Shown piece by piece: positions 59,752-64,000 of a stretch of DNA of 64,000 bases; the first letter of the stretch is position 1, and each line of letters begins with the position of its first letter. The stretch lies in contig CM060306.1 of the NCBI GenBank assembly GCA_030674185.1, positions 45,856,483 to 45,920,482 on the forward strand, in the 5' to 3' direction. The stretch is from Monoplex corrugatus (taxonomy: Eukaryota > Mollusca > Gastropoda > Littorinimorpha > Ranellidae). The translations under genes and the position numbers were made by a program. The notes below the pieces were generated by a model, which worked only from the letters and a program-made list of their open reading frames with translations, ran no database searches and had not been told where the DNA came from.

Positions 59752-59854
59752 GTAAGTAAGGTTTGCGTAATGATCACGCCATCCATGAATTAATTAGTTA
59801 CTCGGCGTTTTCTACCGAGCAGGATCTAACGCTCACATTGGTCTTATCCAACTA

Positions 59855-60461
59855 TAGAGGGTAGGTTATCTAATACACAAAAGGTTTCAGCAAATACCAA
59901 CGTCCAAGCGAAAAGTCCAAGGCCGCCAGATGCCAAAGATTGCTTGGTTATTCAAATTTCGATGTCCAATGAAAGACAGGTTAGTTATTCAAATTTCGAT
60001 GTTCAATGAAAGACAGATGGGAAGGTTTTGTGACAGAAACAACAGAAACGCACTGTATAAAAGCCAGAAAGTCAATCACTATAGGAAATTCACCCATTCG
60101 ATTACCACCCAGCCAGAGACCCTCCAACCTATCTTAGAGGTATGTAATCCCACGTCTCATTTTATACTTTAGTTAGGGTAGGGATAGAAGTAGGTAGTAT
60201 GTTTGATTTTCCACAAAGCAAAGAATAGAGTAGGACATAAGAAAGTGTTCAGCATTCTAGTGATATGCAAGTTCTGATGATTCGTAGTGCATCTTAGGAT
60301 TTTAGGAATATTAGGACCCAGGACAGTAGGAATGGTGAATCACGTTTATGCTGAAGTTGACTGCTTAAATAAATACGTCGTAGTTATTAATCTATGTGTG
60401 GACTGCTTATGAGAATCATGTCTAGTGTGGTTAGTGCATTTCTTCTTGTCACTCTCCTTCC
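59855..60461 (+). mobile_element. LTR-like direct repeat, right copy
   Basis: Has TATAAAA (60056-60062) and AATAAA (60368-60373). It is the longer copy, keeping the 80 bp missing from the left one. After 60461 the sequence continues CTGCGATACAGGATGCAAA, loosely like 51528-51546. Confidence 0.75.
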
Positions 60462-60524
60462 TGCGATACAGGATGCAAAAAAAACACCCTTCCTGCCATA
60501 ATACGACAGCAAGAATGTAGTGCA

Positions 60525-60597
60525 CCCCGGAATTTGAACCTACAACCATTAGTATGTGAGTCCGACGTTCAGCCAACTGAGCTATTGATTGTTCTTG
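60525..60597 (-). mobile_element. tRNA-like SINE head
   Basis: On the minus strand TAGCTCAGTTGGC (A box) is followed by GTAGGTTCAAATTCCG (B box) with tRNA-like spacing. The D-stem does not pair well and no SINE body was recognised. Called tRNA-derived rather than a functional tRNA. Confidence 0.5.
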
Positions 60598-61860
60598 TTT
60601 TGTATTATCGTCCCAGCGTGTTTATGGTTATGGATTGTCTTGGGGATGAACCGTGTCATACAATTTAAGATGAGCTATTGAGGCCGTGTTCGTCTTCAAA
60701 ATCTGCTGAGGCACTGTTTTATAGCCCGTGTGACCTTGACCTCGGCGCCATGATTTCCAAATAAAGGGCGTTCATGAGTCCTCAACAGTCTCTACCAGTG
60801 ATCCAAATTTGGTAAACATCAGTCCAGGAACAGCTGATACAATCTTGCTGACGCAGTTTTGTTTCAACACACTTATCTCCAGTAGATATGAAAAAAATCT
60901 TTACTGAAAATGATTTTATTATGTAGCCGTGCACACCCAACGGCGTGTAGCAGACGTCTTTTTCTTCTCAAACGATATTGAGTACAATTACTTCCCCTGG
61001 TTCAGTGATACTCAATAATATTAGGAAATTCTATTTAAACCCTTAAAAGCTAGGAAATAAGTAGCTTGTGCATTCTAGAAAAGTATGTATTTCTTATGGG
61101 AAATGTCCTCGAGGTGAAATTTCCCCTTGTTTCCGTGAAATCAATAATTTTGTTGTTCGTTTGTTCGGTACTAGATCTATAGATCTAAATTCCCGACCAG
61201 TGAGCCATGACGATAATCGGAAATTTGTAAGTGAAACGCATCTCTTCATTAGTAATTCTGCCCAATTCGACCTCCTTGCCTTTCATACGAAAGCCATTAC
61301 TAAATCTGAATGCTGAATAGTGTTAATTCGACCAAAACCTGTTTTTCTAGCGTCCGTCTACTAGAATGGGTCGCCCATGTTATTGAAGCTTCGAAGTTAC
61401 ATTCAACTGACAGCTTCCATGCCCTCAAGGTCATCCTCACCATCTGCCGCCGAAACAATCCATATTATCGACACTGATAAATAGATCGCTCCACCAGCAA
61501 CTCCGCTCAACGCAAGCTAAAGCCATAGAACCACCAAAAATTACACTCACTGGTATCCTTATCAGCACGTACATCAACCCAGGACAGCAGGCCACCCACT
61601 TCACTGCCAAGGTTCCTAAATCACTGTAAATTCCACACCCATGAAAGCAAACTTGTAAATGAACGAAAATAAGTAAACACGTAAACATGGTTTTACACGT
61701 TGACCGAGCCATTACAACAATATTCCATTGCACCTGAGATGAAACAGAGAGATTTATCCATTTCCAGCACTTCCATGTGTGTTCCACCCAAATGTCAGAA
61801 TTTTTTTTAGCTCTCTCTTTGGAAAAGGGTGACAAATATTTTCACAATATATGTAGCCGA
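60598..61860. other. Unassigned sequence
   Basis: 60735-60870 begins GTGTGACCTTGACCTCGG, a motif I associate with dispersed molluscan repeats, but only this copy is present. Open frames at 61068-61316 and 61437-61835 have no recognised domain. Confidence 0.35.
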
Positions 61861-61861
61861 T

Positions 61862-62575
61862 CTACTTGAACAGAATCGCTACTATCGACACCGCTAGAGA
61901 AGAAGAGGTGCAGTACATCAAAAAAGTACTCAGTGTGTCAGGATACCAGAAGTGGGCCTGGGACATTCCGGGGGGCAAGAAAACCATAACCCACCCGTCC
62001 ACTGAACGGCCAACCCCTTCGAGAGGGCACGTCTCCATGCCATACGTCAGTGGCGTCACTGAGGCTCTCAGCAGGAAGATCAGGAAGTTGGGAGTCAGTG
62101 TCCACGCCAAGCCCACCAACACCATCAGAAGCCAGTTAGTCCACCCCAAAGACAAAACAGACAAATTGGACACATCAGGGGTGATATACAAGATAGACTG
62201 CCAGGACGACTGTGACCATAGTTATATTGGCGAAACTGAGCGCAACTTGCACAAAAGATTAAAAGAACACAAACGTGAATCCTCTCCAGTGGGAGAACAT
62301 CTGACCCACACCCAACACCACTTCGAAAAGGACAATGTGCAAGTTCTCGAAAGAGAAGCAAGATGGTTCCAGAGGGGAGTAAAGTTTACATCGCCGCAAA
62401 GAACCCCACCCTCAACCGTGACCGGGGCCGACACAACCTGCCATCGGTGTACTCCTCACTTATTCAGTCGCACTGTCGTGAGTTCGCTCACGGCGGTGCG
62501 CACTGAAGCCAGTTCTCAACCCAGCAGTTCGCTGAAGAAGTCGGCTGGATCGCCGATGAAAGCTATGCAGTGAGT
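61862..62575 (+). mobile_element. Penelope-like element 3' part with GIY-YIG endonuclease
   Basis: The frame reads MPYVSGVTEALSRKIRKLG, then KPTNTIRSQLVHPKDKTDK, then GVIYKIDCQDD and SYIGETERNLHKRLKEH. The KPxNT(L/I)RSxLV block before a GIY-YIG domain is characteristic of Penelope-like elements. Near 62385 a frameshift occurs; the expected C-terminus (IAAKNPTLNRDRGRHNLPS type, stop at 62504-62506) continues in another frame. The RT domain is missing upstream, so the copy is 5'-truncated and inactive. Confidence 0.8.
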
Positions 62576-62713
62576 AGCCTTTTTTGTAACTGAGAGCCAG
62601 GTTCAACCAGGTAGCCATTACGCTACTGATATGTTTTAAGAATTACATGACTAAGAACATACATCTAGAAACGTGGCTATCCCGTTAAAAAGTAATGTAT
62701 TCATTTCCTTCAG

Positions 62714-62995
62714 AGACGGGAGCGTTAGTCTAGTGGGTAAAGTGTTGGCGTTTCAATCAGAAGGTCCGGGGTTTGAGCCTATCTGGGTATATTCCACCTG
62801 GTGGACAAAGGACGAAGAGTTTTCCGATCTCTCAGGTCAGCATGTGACAGGCCTGCACGTTAGAGATCCTGCAGGTCATGTCAATGTCCAGTGGCTCACA
62901 AAACATGAAAAACGTGGCTTGTAAGGCCACTTAAGATAGAGTATACAGACTGCGCAGCAACATACCGCCTGCACAGTGTGGGCAAAATAACGTGC
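62714..62995 (+). mobile_element. tRNA-derived SINE
   Basis: TTAGTCTAGTGGGTAAAG (A box) and GGGGTTTGAGCC (B box) form the head. The body has GGTCAGCATGTGACAGGCC, AGAGATCCTGCAGGTCATGT and CCGCCTGCACAGTGTGGGC, shared with 11305-11640. Confidence 0.8.
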
Positions 62996-64000
62996 GTGCA
63001 TGCATCCAAGAAAATCAGAACTGTTATTTTATCCTGAAAGAAAGACGTTTTTTAATTTAGTGTGGAAACTTTTTGTCTTAGCACAATAAATGAATATATT
63101 TAAATACTTATAAATAAGTAAAACAGCAGCAAATGTTATTGTATGATTTTTCCATAGGTCTAAATTGCTATTTCTGAGCTCACTTTTACAAAACCGGTGT
63201 CTGAGGATATGCCACAGTCGAAAAACTTCTGCAGAGACAGAAGATCAGTTCAGTTGTTATGTTTGTATCCTAGACAAGGGAGATCACAATTTTATAGAAT
63301 TGTCCTATCTTGTCCCTCTCGCCTGTCTTTCTCTCATCCTTTCCCTACCCGAATAGGCCTATTCCCTCCCTCATGCTTTCACTTCAAGAAAGTGAACAAG
63401 CGCGAAGTAAGAGTGACAGGGGGTTATCATACCAAAATGATTTTGAGGAAAGTACGAATGTAAACGAAAGTGAACATGAAAATGAACTGAATGTTGAAAC
63501 AACAGTAAGAACTCTGTCTTTTCTTCACTGTGGGAGGACTCTTATCGAAACTTAACGACAGAATGTGAAGTACATGTATATTACATAATTCTTTCAACTT
63601 TGTATTATGGAAAAGGTCATGGAAAACCTGGACAGCTGTCTATTTCCAAACTACAGTATTTTGTAAACCAGCGTTAAAGGTGTCAAGACAAGGAAGGCTG
63701 TCGGGGGTGTGATATGTTTCACGAAATCTCGTTTCGTTCTATGTATTGGAAACATAAATGTGACCATGATAACATAAGTATTTTTGCTCCAGAAACCTCT
63801 ATTTGGTTTTAAAAACAGTAAGGCTTATATGTTTGTACATATATATACCTATTCATTTTCCTTGTCATAAGACTTTTGGTACTGAAGATAGTATCGTATG
63901 TTTAGAACACAGTCTAGCTAATAAATTAATTTCAGTAGATAATGCTGAAATCCACATACGTATGAATTTAAACGCTAAGACATCAAATAGTTTTCCTTTG
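62996..64000. other. Unassigned sequence at the right edge
   Basis: Short overlapping frames at 63165-63555 lie after a possible acceptor (TTTTTCCATAG, 63148-63158) but switch frame and carry stops. No domain could be named. Confidence 0.35.

Larger units (their letters stand above)
50808..60461. mobile_element. Candidate non-autonomous LTR element with nested RTE insertion
   Basis: Two near-identical LTR-like repeats in direct orientation start 9047 bp apart. The interior has no gag-pol coding and is T- and C-rich (51540-54640 and 57216-59850), apart from a nested RTE-type LINE at about 54640-57215. This resembles a large retrotransposon derivative. Against this: the repeats do not clearly start with TG, and no good polypurine tract precedes the right copy. 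A segmental origin of the repeats remains possible. Confidence 0.45.

Noticed and set aside
60525..60597. Possible functional tRNA gene on the minus strand
   Set aside because: A and B boxes are present, but the D-stem does not pair well and no clean cloverleaf forms; a SINE head is more likely.
63148..63555. Possible exon with a receptor-like hydrophobic segment (ELSYLVPLACLSLIL) after an acceptor-like site
   Set aside because: The coding-like stretch is spread over three frames with stops, and the resemblance is too weak to name.

Overview
The window looks like nuclear DNA of an invertebrate animal, most likely a mollusc and perhaps a gastropod. The evidence is GT-AG introns, two animal protein families, and a dense mix of Penelope-like, RTE-type, RNase H-bearing LINE, DIRS-like and LTR elements with tRNA-derived SINEs. 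The species assignment is inference from this repeat mix; no marker gene is present. The window is gene-poor and made mostly of repeats.

Two protein-coding genes can be supported. (1) A plus-strand carotenoid oxygenase (RPE65/BCO/NinaB family) has exon 1 at 24248-24460 (signal-peptide-like leader) and exon 2 at 30907-32301 (all of the remaining protein). They are separated by a 6.4-kb intron full of transposons. The spliced product is 535 residues and keeps the four iron-binding histidine motifs. (2) The last two coding exons of PBDC1 lie on the minus strand, at 45102-45213 and 43464-43576, joined in phase. Its 5' exons were not found.

Layout. 1-6219: the end of a Penelope-like element, then a 6-kb array of a 24-bp minisatellite. 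6220-14490: a 4.8-kb stretch bounded by matching terminal inverted repeats (7914 and 12673) that holds an antisense LINE remnant, followed by copies of a 0.5-kb dispersed repeat. 14520-18415: a 3.9-kb array of a 20-bp satellite with related LINE 3' ends on both sides. 19381-24247: a hairpin MITE and a tandem segmental duplication carrying 0.5-kb repeats. 24248-32910: the carotenoid oxygenase gene. 34450-40300: an antisense RNase H-bearing LINE and two further copies of its 3' tail. 41400-45213: more MITEs, an LTR, and PBDC1 with a DIRS-like fragment in its intron. 45214-50800: microsatellites and degenerate sequence. 50808-60461: two nearly identical LTR-like direct repeats 9 kb apart, enclosing non-coding DNA and a nested RTE-type LINE with an uninterrupted reverse transcriptase. 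61860-64000: a second Penelope-like fragment, a tRNA-derived SINE and unassigned sequence.

The two genes show no functional link. The rest records waves of insertion and local rearrangement. The points most worth a second look are the apparently secretory carotenoid oxygenase, a family of nested TTAA-flanked palindromic MITEs, an empty-site paralogue that orders SINE insertions around a duplication, and the LTR-bounded non-coding element.
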